A stretch of DNA of 64,000 nt. Origin: Flavobacterium sp. (GTDB lineage: Bacteria > Bacteroidota > Bacteroidia > Flavobacteriales > Flavobacteriaceae). Where the stretch lies: NCBI GenBank assembly GCA_023259675.1, contig JALRGT010000002.1, positions 173,521 through 237,520 of the forward strand, written 5' to 3'. This document shows, piece by piece, positions 52,645 through 61,253 of the stretch. The stretch's first letter is position 1. Every line of letters begins with the position of its first letter. The position numbers and the translations under genes are program-made. The notes beneath the pieces were generated by a model, which saw nothing but the letters and a program-made list of their open reading frames with translations, made no database searches and was not told the DNA's origin.

Positions 52645-55416
52645 TTATTTAACCAATAACTTATGAGAAGGCGCAAACTTAGTTAGGTTAATACCTTCTA
52701 CTGCAGCTATATACTCTTCGATAGTTGGAGTTCTACCAAGGATTGTAGATAATACTACAACTGGTGTAGAAGAAAGTAAAGACTCTCCTTTTTTACCTTC
52801 CGTATCTTCTACGACTCTTCCTTGGAAAAGACGAGTAGATGTTGCCATAACCGTATCTCCTTTGGCTGCTTTTTCTTGATTACCCATACAAAGGTTACAA
52901 CCTGGACGCTCTAAGTATAGCATTTTTTCGTATGAAGTTCGTGCCGCAGCTTTAGGAATATTATCGTCGAATTCGAAACCAGAATATTTTTGTAAAATTT
53001 CCCAATCACCTTCTGCTTTTAATTCATCAACGATATTATAAGTAGGAGGAGCTACAACTAGTGGTGCTTTGAACTCCACTTTACCTTCTTGCTCATCAAT
53101 ATTCTTAAGCATTTGAGCAAGGATTTTCATATCTCCCTTGTGAACCATACAAGACCCAATAAATCCAAGATCTACTTTTTTATCTCCACCATAGAAAGAA
53201 AGAGGTCTGATAGTATCGTGAGTGTATCGCTTAGAAACATCTGCATTATTAACATCTGGATCTGCAATCATTGGCTCAGCAATTTGATCAAGATCTACCA
53301 CAACTTCAGCGTAATACTTAGCATTTGCATCCGGTCTTAAAGCAGGTTTCTCACCTGAAATAATCTCAGCGATTCTCTTATCAGCTATAGCAATCAATCC
53401 TTTAAGAACTTGACTTTTATTATCCATTCCCTTGTCAATCATGATCTGGATTCTACCTTTCGCCATCTCTAGAGATTCAATCAAGGTATAATCTTCAGAA
53501 ATACAGATAGAAGCTTTTGCTTTCATCTCTGCAGTCCAGTCTGTAAACGTGAACGCTTGATCCGCATTAAGAGTTCCTAAATGAACCTCAATAATTCTAC
53601 CTTGGAATACATTTTCTCCTCCAAATGTTTTAAGCATTTGAGACTGTGTAGCATGAACCACATCACGGAAATCCATATATCCTTTCATGTCTCCTTTGAA
53701 AGTTACCTTCACAGATTCTGGAATTGGCATTGAAGCCTCTCCAGTAGCCAATGCAAGAGCAACTGTTCCTGAGTCAGCACCAAAAGCAACACCTTTAGAC
53801 ATTCTTGTATGAGAGTCACCACCGATGATGATAGCCCACTCGTTTACAGTAATATCATTAAGTACCTTGTGAATTACATCCGTCATTGAATGATAAACAC
53901 CTTTCGGGTCACGAGCTGTGATCAATCCGAAGTCGTTCATAAATTTCATCAATCTCGGAATATTTGCTTTAGATTTATTATCCCAAACTGAAGCCGTGTG
54001 ACAACCTGATTGGTAAGCACCGTCAACGATTGGTGAAATCACAGTAGCAGCCATAGACTCTAATTCCTGAGAAGTCATCAAACCAGTTGTATCTTGTGAA
54101 CCAACAATATTTACGGTAACACGAACATCTGAACCGGCGTGTAAAACTTTACCGGGAGTTGTTCCAACTGCATTTTTATTAAATATTTTTTCTACAGCCG
54201 TAAGACCCTGTCCTTCAATAGAAACCTCTTTTGACGGAGCATATACAGGCACAATATCAATACCTAGAGTCTTTGATGCAAATGTTTGAAGTTTTTTTCC
54301 AAATACAATTGCGTAAGACCCACCAGCTTTTATAAATTCAATTTTCTGAGGAGTAAATGCCTTAGAAATATCAATCAATTCTTTGTCTCCGTTATAAAGT
54401 TTCTTTGTCTTTGTATTGATTGTAAGAACAGTACCAGTAGCAACAGAATAAACTTCCTCTAGAATAGGATCACCACTTTCATTACGAACAGGGTTACCAT
54501 CTGCATCTAATTTTTTTACCCAGTTTTTAAGGTCAAGACCAATACCACCAGTAACATCAACAGTAGTTAGGAAAATAGGAGAAATACCGTTTGTTCCCGC
54601 AACGATTGGAGCAATATTAATAAATGGAACATATGGACTTGCTTGTTTTCCACTCCAAAGTGCCACGTTGTTTACACCTGACATTCTTGAAGAACCAACA
54701 CCCATAGTACCTTTTTCAGCGATTAACATCACGCTCTTATCAGGATTCGCTTCCGCTAATGCTTTGATTTCAGCTTGTGCTTCAGGAGAAATTAAACATT
54801 TTCCATGAAGTTCACGATCTGAACGGGAGTGCGCTTGGTTTCCTGGAGAAAGTAAATCAGTTGAAATATCTCCTTCACCAGCAATAAAAGTAACTACCTT
54901 AATTTCTTCTGCTATTTCAGGTAATTTAGTAAAGAACTCAGCCTTAGCATAGCTTTCTAGAATAGCTGCAGCAATTTCGTTACCACTTTTGAAAGCTGCT
55001 TCTAAACGATCTGTATCAGCCTCATAAAGAAAAACTTGTGTCTTTAAAACTTCCGCAGCATCTTTGGCAATAGCAGCATTAGTTCCTAAAGCTAAATCAA
55101 GTAATACTTTTATAGAAGTTCCACCTTTCATATGCGACAATAACTCTAAAGCAAATGCAGGTGTAATTTCAGCAACAACTGATTCACCTAGAATGATTTT
55201 CTTTAAAAATTCAGCTTTCACACCAGCAGCAGGAGTAGTACCTGGCACAACATTATAAATAAAAAAGTTAAGAGAATCGGCTCTGTACTCGTTCTCCAAA
55301 TCTTTAATTTGTTCAATGATTTCGCTTAACAATTCGGCACCATCAATTGGCTTAGGGTGAAGTCCCTGACCTTTTCGTTCTTCAATCTCCTGGATGTAAT
55401 CCTTGTAAGTGTTCAT
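52645..55416 (-). CDS. acnB: Bifunctional aconitase / 2-methylisocitrate dehydratase AcnB
   Basis: 923 residues with the HEAT-like N-terminal domain and swivelling domain ahead of the catalytic core, the order of AcnB. Cluster ligands are in GFIGSCMVHKGD (~705) and ERPGCNLCMGNQ (~765). AcnB works in the TCA cycle and, via 2-methylcitrate, in propionate breakdown; the mutAB genes ~13 kb away serve a different propionate route. AcnB is also an mRNA-binding regulator under iron limitation in enterobacteria; no such role is shown here. Confidence 0.96.
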   Translation of the reverse strand: MNTYKDYIQEIEERKGQGLHPKPIDGAELLSEIIEQIKDLENEYRADSLNFFIYNVVPGTTPAAGVKAEFLKKIILGESVVAEITPAFALELLSHMKGGTSIKVLLDLALGTNAAIAKDAAEVLKTQVFLYEADTDRLEAAFKSGNEIAAAILESYAKAEFFTKLPEIAEEIKVVTFIAGEGDISTDLLSPGNQAHSRSDRELHGKCLISPEAQAEIKALAEANPDKSVMLIAEKGTMGVGSSRMSGVNNVALWSGKQASPYVPFINIAPIVAGTNGISPIFLTTVDVTGGIGLDLKNWVKKLDADGNPVRNESGDPILEEVYSVATGTVLTINTKTKKLYNGDKELIDISKAFTPQKIEFIKAGGSYAIVFGKKLQTFASKTLGIDIVPVYAPSKEVSIEGQGLTAVEKIFNKNAVGTTPGKVLHAGSDVRVTVNIVGSQDTTGLMTSQELESMAATVISPIVDGAYQSGCHTASVWDNKSKANIPRLMKFMNDFGLITARDPKGVYHSMTDVIHKVLNDITVNEWAIIIGGDSHTRMSKGVAFGADSGTVALALATGEASMPIPESVKVTFKGDMKGYMDFRDVVHATQSQMLKTFGGENVFQGRIIEVHLGTLNADQAFTFTDWTAEMKAKASICISEDYTLIESLEMAKGRIQIMIDKGMDNKSQVLKGLIAIADKRIAEIISGEKPALRPDANAKYYAEVVVDLDQIAEPMIADPDVNNADVSKRYTHDTIRPLSFYGGDKKVDLGFIGSCMVHKGDMKILAQMLKNIDEQEGKVEFKAPLVVAPPTYNIVDELKAEGDWEILQKYSGFEFDDNIPKAAARTSYEKMLYLERPGCNLCMGNQEKAAKGDTVMATSTRLFQGRVVEDTEGKKGESLLSSTPVVVLSTILGRTPTIEEYIAAVEGINLTKFAPSHKLLVK

Positions 55417-55774
55417 ATATAGAATTCTTTTTCAATGTTAAAGGCAAATTTTCTTGATCAATTCAAAATTAAATGCCATCGTAAATAGGTATCTTTTTTT
55501 TTGTACGCAAACTTAATAATTAAAGATGAGAATTAAAAAAAATTAGCAAAAGATGCCATTTGAATCATTATATTTATAAATAAAACATATTACATATGTT
55601 TTATTGAAAGATTCTAAAAAACAGAATGATTATTTGTATAATTATTATTTTAAAGAACAAAAAACACCTTTTTACACTGATTTTTTTTACGCTTTTTTCT
55701 AAATTATAATACCAAATATGTGATATTGCATGCGTCAAATGAAAAAAAACAACTTTAAGACGAAAAACAACTGA
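55417..55774. other. Spacer with a 12-bp inverted repeat between acnB and MoxR genes
   Basis: AATAAAACATAT at 55579-55590 pairs perfectly with 55594-55605 around TAC. The rest is AT-rich without ORF. It must hold the acnB promoter; on the minus strand TTTG and TATTTACG in the 55480-55520 region roughly fit the flavobacterial pattern with two mismatches. Confidence 0.4.
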
Positions 55775-56728
55775 TTAAATCAATTTATCAATAATCATTT
55801 CTTCGGTTATTCCTTCGGCATCGGCTTTGTAGTTTTTGATGATTCTGTGACGAAGAATTCCTGTTGCCACAGCTTTCACATCTTCGATATCTGGAGAAAA
55901 TTTTCCATTGAAGGCCGCATGGGTTTTTGCCCCTAAAATTAAATTCTGTGATGCTCTTGGTCCCGCTCCCCAATCTAAATAATTTTTCACAAACTCATTA
56001 GACAACTGATTATCCGGACGTGTTTTACTCACCAAACTCACAGCATACTCAATCACATTATCAGCAACGGGTATCCTACGAATTAAATGTTGAAAATCAA
56101 TTATTTCCTGAGAAGTAAATAATGGTTTTACTGTATTGGAATTATCCGAAGTGGTTCTTTTTACCACTTGCACTTCTTCTTCGAAAGAAGGATATTCTAA
56201 TTTAATAGCAAACATAAATCGATCTAATTGCGCTTCAGGCAAAGGATATGTCCCTTCTTGTTCAATCGGATTTTGGGTAGCCAAAACAAAGTACGGCAAA
56301 CTCAATTTATAATTTTGTCCTGCTATGGTAACCGACCGCTCCTGCATGGCTTCCAACAATGCCGCTTGAGTTTTTGGAGGCGTTCTGTTGATCTCATCCG
56401 CAAGCACTATATTAGAAAAAACAGGTCCTTTAATAAATTTAAATTGACGATTTTCTTCCAATATCTCACTCCCTAAAATATCTGAAGGCATTAAATCCGG
56501 AGTAAACTGAATTCTTTTGAAATCAAGACCTAAAGCCAATGCCAAGGTATTCACCATTAATGTTTTTGCCAATCCCGGAACACCTACCAAAAGCGCGTGA
56601 CCTCCCGAAAAAACACAAAGTAAAATCTGATCAATCACAGCATCCTGACCAACAATAATTTTACCGATTTCATTTTTTAGCTCGTTTCGCTTTTGAACTA
56701 AATTATGTATTGCTTCAACATCTGACAT
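55775..56728 (-). CDS. MoxR-family AAA+ ATPase
   Basis: 317 residues: Walker A GVPGLAKT near 53-60, Walker B VLADEINR near 112-119, and sensor region TQNPIEQEGTYPLPEAQLDRF. MoxR ATPases are chaperone-like and usually pair with vWA-domain proteins to insert metals or assemble complexes. Here no vWA gene is adjacent; the vWA gene at 10324 is far away. It lies between acnB and the SurA-like gene, same strand. Confidence 0.93.
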   Translation of the reverse strand: MSDVEAIHNLVQKRNELKNEIGKIIVGQDAVIDQILLCVFSGGHALLVGVPGLAKTLMVNTLALALGLDFKRIQFTPDLMPSDILGSEILEENRQFKFIKGPVFSNIVLADEINRTPPKTQAALLEAMQERSVTIAGQNYKLSLPYFVLATQNPIEQEGTYPLPEAQLDRFMFAIKLEYPSFEEEVQVVKRTTSDNSNTVKPLFTSQEIIDFQHLIRRIPVADNVIEYAVSLVSKTRPDNQLSNEFVKNYLDWGAGPRASQNLILGAKTHAAFNGKFSPDIEDVKAVATGILRHRIIKNYKADAEGITEEMIIDKLI

Positions 56729-56754
56729 TTTAAACTTATATTTTTAAAATTAAA

Positions 56755-56794
56755 AAAAGAGCTAACTTAATGAATTCATAAAGCTAACTCTTTT
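56755..56794 (-). terminator. Terminator after SurA-like gene
   Basis: AAAAGAGCTAACTT at 56755-56768 pairs with AAGCTAACTCTTTT at 56781-56794 with two wobble positions. It follows the SurA-like stop at 56812 and lies before the MoxR start. Confidence 0.65.
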
Positions 56795-56811
56795 AATTTA
56801 TTATATTAAAA

Positions 56812-58224
56812 TTATTTTTTTAACCAATTATTAGTAAAAGTACAATCTCTATATTCTCCTAAAATTTTGATATATGTTTCTTTTATTTTTTCGTCAAACC
56901 ATTTTCCGATAGCACTAATTTGCTTTTCCTTCAATGCCAAATCTTTTATCTTAATATAATCCTTGGCATAATCAGCTGTATGCTCATTAATTCTATTGGT
57001 AACAGTCAATAATTTATATTTCTTCTTACCAGATTCATCTTCATCTAATAACGGAGCTGAAATTTGCCCTTCTTTCAAATTTGATATTTGAGAATACAAA
57101 ACAGGCTCCATTTTTGTTAATTCAAAACGAGTATCTTGCGTTTTAGGATTAATTAAAGTCCCACCGTTAGCTTTCGTTTCTTTTTCATCTGACGTTGATC
57201 TTGCTGCATCAGAAAAAGTAATTTCTTTGTCTTCAATTCTCTTTTTAATTAATGTAATTTTATCTTTAGCTTCCTGTAAAGCGGCATCTGTTACCGCTGG
57301 CGACAATAATATATGTCTCAACTCTAATTCCTGACCTTTTATTTTTTCTATATATATAATATGAAAACCATATTCCGTTTCAAAAGGAGCAGAAATTTCA
57401 CCTTCAGCTAAACTAAATGCGACATCTTTAAATTCTTTAACAAAGGGGGTTTTTCTAGTCATCTTATAAAAACCACCATTTGATCTGGACCCAGGATCTT
57501 GAGAATACAAAACGGCTTTAGTGGCAAAACTGGAAGCTCCTTCTTGAATTTCCTTTTTAAAACCATTCAATTTATCAATAACCTTTTGCTTGTCTTCTGC
57601 AGAAACTTTTGGTGTCACAACAATTTGAGCGACTTCCATTTCTGATCCAAAAGTAGGCAATTCGTCTTTTGGTATTTTTTTGAAAAAATTACGTACTTCT
57701 TCGGGAGTAATTTCAACTTCGTTAACAATTTTATTTTGCATTTCAGAAGTCAACTTTTGCTCTTTTAAAATATCAAAAAAATAGGTTTTAAATTCTTCCT
57801 CTGAATCCTTTTTATAATATTTTATAACTTTTTCGATAGACCCTATTTGCTGTACCATATAATTCAAACGCTCCTCCATCATCCCCTTAACTTCAGCATC
57901 GGTTACCTTAACACTATCCTGTATCGCCTGATGGGCATACAATTTATCCTCAAGCAACTTCCCTAACATTTGACATCTCGTAATATCTTTAACAGATCCT
58001 CCTTGACTTGATATCTCAAGATAAGCTTTATCAATATCAGAATCTAAAATAATATAATCTCCAACGGTAGCAATTACACCATCAATTTTTTGTCTTTGAC
58101 CGGATTGTACTTTTTCAACAGGAGCAACTACACTGTCTTTTATAATTTCTTGTGCTTGAATTAGGGTATTTGAAAAAAATACAAGAAAAAATACAAGTGC
58201 AATTTTATTATTTATGGAATTCAT
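56812..58224 (-). CDS. SurA-like peptidyl-prolyl isomerase with two PpiC domains
   Basis: Start at 58224 (MNSINNKIALVFFLVFFSN) gives 470 residues with a signal peptide to about 24 (LIQAQ). An N-terminal SurA domain with helix DKLYAHQAIQDSVKVTDAEV is followed by two parvulin domains: EVAQIVVTPKVSAEDKQ (~200-300), with GGFYKM and FETEYGFHII, and LELRHILLSPAVTDAALQ (~310-420). SurA escorts beta-barrel proteins across the periplasm. Its start is close to the divergent prfC. Confidence 0.9.
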   Translation of the reverse strand: MNSINNKIALVFFLVFFSNTLIQAQEIIKDSVVAPVEKVQSGQRQKIDGVIATVGDYIILDSDIDKAYLEISSQGGSVKDITRCQMLGKLLEDKLYAHQAIQDSVKVTDAEVKGMMEERLNYMVQQIGSIEKVIKYYKKDSEEEFKTYFFDILKEQKLTSEMQNKIVNEVEITPEEVRNFFKKIPKDELPTFGSEMEVAQIVVTPKVSAEDKQKVIDKLNGFKKEIQEGASSFATKAVLYSQDPGSRSNGGFYKMTRKTPFVKEFKDVAFSLAEGEISAPFETEYGFHIIYIEKIKGQELELRHILLSPAVTDAALQEAKDKITLIKKRIEDKEITFSDAARSTSDEKETKANGGTLINPKTQDTRFELTKMEPVLYSQISNLKEGQISAPLLDEDESGKKKYKLLTVTNRINEHTADYAKDYIKIKDLALKEKQISAIGKWFDEKIKETYIKILGEYRDCTFTNNWLKK

Positions 58225-58559
58225 TTCTATTGTTTTTAATAGCATTATTGGAATTTCTATCTATGGATAAAATCGAATTTACAATCGATTTAAAACTTAA
58301 TTATTATTCAATCGCATTCGCATGCCAAATATACATGATAAGTATCGAGAAATAAAAATGTTCTTACACCTTTAAATAGTGTTAAAACGAACAAAAATAA
58401 CAATTCAATTACATAATACAAGTATCATCACTAGTATTAACAAAAAATTATTAAGTCCTTTTATCTACCTACTATTTCTTGAGAATCAACCAAAAGAAAC
58501 TCTTATTTTTTTTAATTGGCATATATAAATAGTACTTTTGCAGACTATTTATAATAATC
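58225..58559. other. Divergent SurA-like/prfC promoter region
   Basis: AT-rich 335-bp spacer without ORF. TACTTTTG at 58533-58540 is a consensus -7 element for prfC, 19 bp before its ATG; no TTTG with the right spacing is seen. No palindrome of note. Confidence 0.5.
58533..58540 (+). promoter_or_regulatory. TAnnTTTG -7 element for prfC
   Basis: TACTTTTG, 19 bp upstream of the prfC ATG, matches the Bacteroidota -7 consensus; the -33 box is unclear (TTG at 58516 is only 14 bp away). Confidence 0.45.
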
Positions 58560-60149
58560 ATGAATTTTTTAGAAGAAATACAACGCAGAAGAACTTTCGG
58601 GATCATTTCGCATCCTGATGCCGGTAAAACAACACTTACAGAAAAACTCCTTCTTTTTGGTGGAGCTATTCAAGAAGCTGGAGCGGTAAAAAACAATAAA
58701 ATCAAAAAAGGAGCAACGAGTGATTTCATGGAAATTGAACGCCAAAGAGGGATCTCTGTTTCCACATCCGTTTTGGCATTTAATTACAAAGACAAGAAAA
58801 TAAACATTCTTGACACGCCAGGACACAAGGATTTTGCAGAAGACACTTTTAGAACCTTAACAGCAGTCGATAGCGTAATTGTAGTTATTGATGTCGCCAA
58901 AGGGGTTGAGGAACAAACGGAAAAACTGGTTTCTGTATGTCGAATGCGAAAAATTCCTATCATCGTTTTTATCAATAAATTGGACCGTGAAGGGAAAGAT
59001 GCTTTTGATTTAATGGACGAAGTGGAACAAAAACTGGGACTAACTGTTACTCCTCTAAGTTTTCCTATTGGGATGGGATACGATTTTCAAGGTATCTATA
59101 ATTTGTGGGAGCAAAACATTAATTTATTTAGCGGTGACAGCCGTAAGAATATTGAAGAAACTATTGCCTTTTCGGACGTACAAAATCCCGAATTGGAAAA
59201 AATAATAGGTCAAAAACCAGCAGATCGATTACGTGAAGAACTAGAATTAATTGATGAAGTATATCCTAAGTTTGACCGTCAGGATTATTTAGACGGAAAA
59301 TTACAACCTGTGTTCTTTGGATCAGCCTTAAATAATTTTGGTGTTCGAGAATTATTGGATTGTTTTGTCAACATTGCACCGTCTCCAAGAGCCAAAGATT
59401 CTGAAACACGATTAGTGGATCCAAAAGAAGAAAAAATGTCTGGTTTTGTATTTAAAATACATGCCAACATGGATCCGAAGCACAGAGATAGATTGGCATT
59501 TATTAAAATTGTTTCCGGAACTTTTGAAAGAAACAAACCCTATTACCACGTACGGTTAAAGAAGAATTTAAAATTCTCAAGTCCGAATGCCTTTTTCGCA
59601 GAAAAAAAAGAAATTGTAGACATCTCTTATCCAGGAGATATTGTTGGGTTACACGACACGGGGAATTTTAAAATTGGTGATACCCTTACCGAAGGTGAAA
59701 TCATGAGTTTTAAAGGAATTCCAAGTTTCTCACCGGAGCACTTTAGATATATCAACAACGCTGACCCATTAAAAGCAAAACAACTTGATAAAGGGGTGGA
59801 CCAATTAATGGACGAAGGAGTTGCACAGTTGTTTACTTTGGAAATGAATAACCGAAAAATAATTGGAACCGTTGGTGCTCTTCAATATGAAGTTATTCAA
59901 TATCGTTTGGAACATGAGTATGGAGCCAAATGTACTTATGAAAATTTCCCTGTACATAAAGCGTGTTGGGTAAAACCAGATGATGCAAAGAATGAAGAAT
60001 TCAAGGAATTCAAACGTATCAAACAAAAGTTCCTTGCTAAAGACAAGTACAATCAATTGGTATTCTTAGCTGATTCAGATTTTACTATACAAATGACACA
60101 AAGTAAATATCCAAGTGTAAAATTATTTTTCACCTCAGAATTTGATTAA
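58560..60149 (+). CDS. prfC: Peptide chain release factor 3
   Basis: 529 residues, translational GTPase that recycles RF1/RF2. G1 motif is SHPDAGKT at 17-24, G3 is LDTPGHKD, and G4 is FINKLDRE. The EF-Tu-like domain II and the RF3-specific C-terminal domain follow (VHKACWVKPDD). Length and motifs are standard. Confidence 0.96.
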   Translation: MNFLEEIQRRRTFGIISHPDAGKTTLTEKLLLFGGAIQEAGAVKNNKIKKGATSDFMEIERQRGISVSTSVLAFNYKDKKINILDTPGHKDFAEDTFRTLTAVDSVIVVIDVAKGVEEQTEKLVSVCRMRKIPIIVFINKLDREGKDAFDLMDEVEQKLGLTVTPLSFPIGMGYDFQGIYNLWEQNINLFSGDSRKNIEETIAFSDVQNPELEKIIGQKPADRLREELELIDEVYPKFDRQDYLDGKLQPVFFGSALNNFGVRELLDCFVNIAPSPRAKDSETRLVDPKEEKMSGFVFKIHANMDPKHRDRLAFIKIVSGTFERNKPYYHVRLKKNLKFSSPNAFFAEKKEIVDISYPGDIVGLHDTGNFKIGDTLTEGEIMSFKGIPSFSPEHFRYINNADPLKAKQLDKGVDQLMDEGVAQLFTLEMNNRKIIGTVGALQYEVIQYRLEHEYGAKCTYENFPVHKACWVKPDDAKNEEFKEFKRIKQKFLAKDKYNQLVFLADSDFTIQMTQSKYPSVKLFFTSEFD

Positions 60150-60167
60150 CACTTAAAATAACTGCAT

Positions 60168-60200
60168 AAAAAAAGGCTAATTAAAAATTAGCCTTTTTTT
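60168..60200. terminator. Bidirectional terminator between prfC and the small secreted protein
   Basis: AAAAAAAGGCTAATT at 60168-60182 pairs perfectly with 60186-60200, with A-run and T-run on the two sides, between two converging genes. Confidence 0.88.
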
Positions 60201-60233
60201 ATATATCTATGTGAAATTTTTCTTGCCTTTAAA

Positions 60234-60587
60234 CTAAGCCATTGAACTTTCAAAATTTACTGCTTTTTTCAAAAAAGCTTTAATCAACAAACGATTTGGA
60301 GCAATTCCTGAAGTCATTATTTTCTTTTTAGTATTGATTCCCTCTGAAGAGATTGTACTGTTTGGATCTTGTTTAGACCCCATGAACCATAAAACAAAAT
60401 TCATATTTGAATTCCCTACAGTACTCTCTTGTTTTGTAGTAGCTGAAATTTCAGTGGTATTTAATGCAACTCCATCATTTGCTTCTGTTTGGCTATAAGT
60501 TGAAACTGAAGACAAAAACATAAAAACAACCATGATAAAAATGGTTCTTATTTTGCTAATGTTGATATGTTTAGAAGAATAATTCAT
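60234..60587 (-). CDS. Small exported protein of unknown function
   Basis: 117 residues with an N-terminal signal-like segment (IRTIFIMVVFMFLSSVSTYS, ~13-32), a Ser/Thr-rich linker and a short WFMGSKQDPNSTISSEGINT segment. I do not recognise a family. Cleavage after TYSQ is plausible. It is monocistronic, convergent with prfC, and a 280-bp spacer lies upstream. Confidence 0.6.
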   Translation of the reverse strand: MNYSSKHINISKIRTIFIMVVFMFLSSVSTYSQTEANDGVALNTTEISATTKQESTVGNSNMNFVLWFMGSKQDPNSTISSEGINTKKKIMTSGIAPNRLLIKAFLKKAVNFESSMA

Positions 60588-60825
60588 GTTTGTTTTTTTT
60601 TAAGTGATATTGGTTAATCTCTTATTCATGACCAAAACTATAGTAATAAAAAGCTTTTGAAAAATATTTTCGATATACAACCATTAAACTCGTTTAGCTA
60701 CAGTTTTTCCATCATATTAAAGAATAAACAGTTGTACTTTTACCCGTAATATTAAAAATGAACTTTATATAATAAAGCATCCTTCATTATCCACAAACCC
60801 AATAAATAAAGAACTAATAACAAAA

Positions 60826-60849
60826 AAAGGCTCCAGAATTGGAGCCTTT
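60826..60849 (-). terminator. DUF3467 gene terminator
   Basis: AAAGGCTCCA at 60826-60835 pairs with TGGAGCCTTT at 60840-60849; A's on the left side give a U-run on the minus strand. It lies 19 bp beyond the stop at 60868. Confidence 0.8.
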
Positions 60850-60867
60850 AATGAATAACTTATATGA

Positions 60868-61170
60868 TTATGCTTGTCCTGTTGGACCAAAATTAAGCGG
60901 TATCGGAGGTATCTCCGTATCTTTTATCTCGCCATGTGCAAGTTCAAAACGATGAATATTATCGCCTATAGCTTTTAATAATCTTTTGGCATGTTGAGGA
61001 GTCAAGACAATTCTTGATTTCACCTTCGCCTTAGGAACACCCGGCATGATGCTTACAAAATCAAGAACAAATTCTGATGATGAATGATTTATTATTGCCA
61101 AATTAGAATAAATTCCTTCTGCAATTTTTTCATCTAATTCGATATTAATTTGTTCCTGTTGCTCTTTCAT
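60868..61170 (-). CDS. DUF3467 domain protein
   Basis: 100 residues matching the DUF3467 pattern: a strand IINHSSSEFVLDFVSIMPG, then RIVLTPQHAKRLLKAIGDNI and RFELAHGEI. DUF3467 proteins are small cytoplasmic proteins of unknown role, often encoded next to RNA polymerase genes; here it lies 83 bp downstream of rpoC on the same strand. Confidence 0.85.
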   Translation of the reverse strand: MKEQQEQINIELDEKIAEGIYSNLAIINHSSSEFVLDFVSIMPGVPKAKVKSRIVLTPQHAKRLLKAIGDNIHRFELAHGEIKDTEIPPIPLNFGPTGQA

Positions 61171-61253
61171 ATTTATGAATTTAAAGATTTAATAATTTAA
61201 TGATTGAAAAATGTCACACGAACATTTTCCAATCATTAAATCTTTAAATTAGT

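Noticed and set aside
60787..60795. TTATCCACA, a perfect DnaA-box consensus, near rpoC
   Set aside because: A single 9-mer of this type is expected by chance in AT-rich DNA; no second box or unwinding element nearby.
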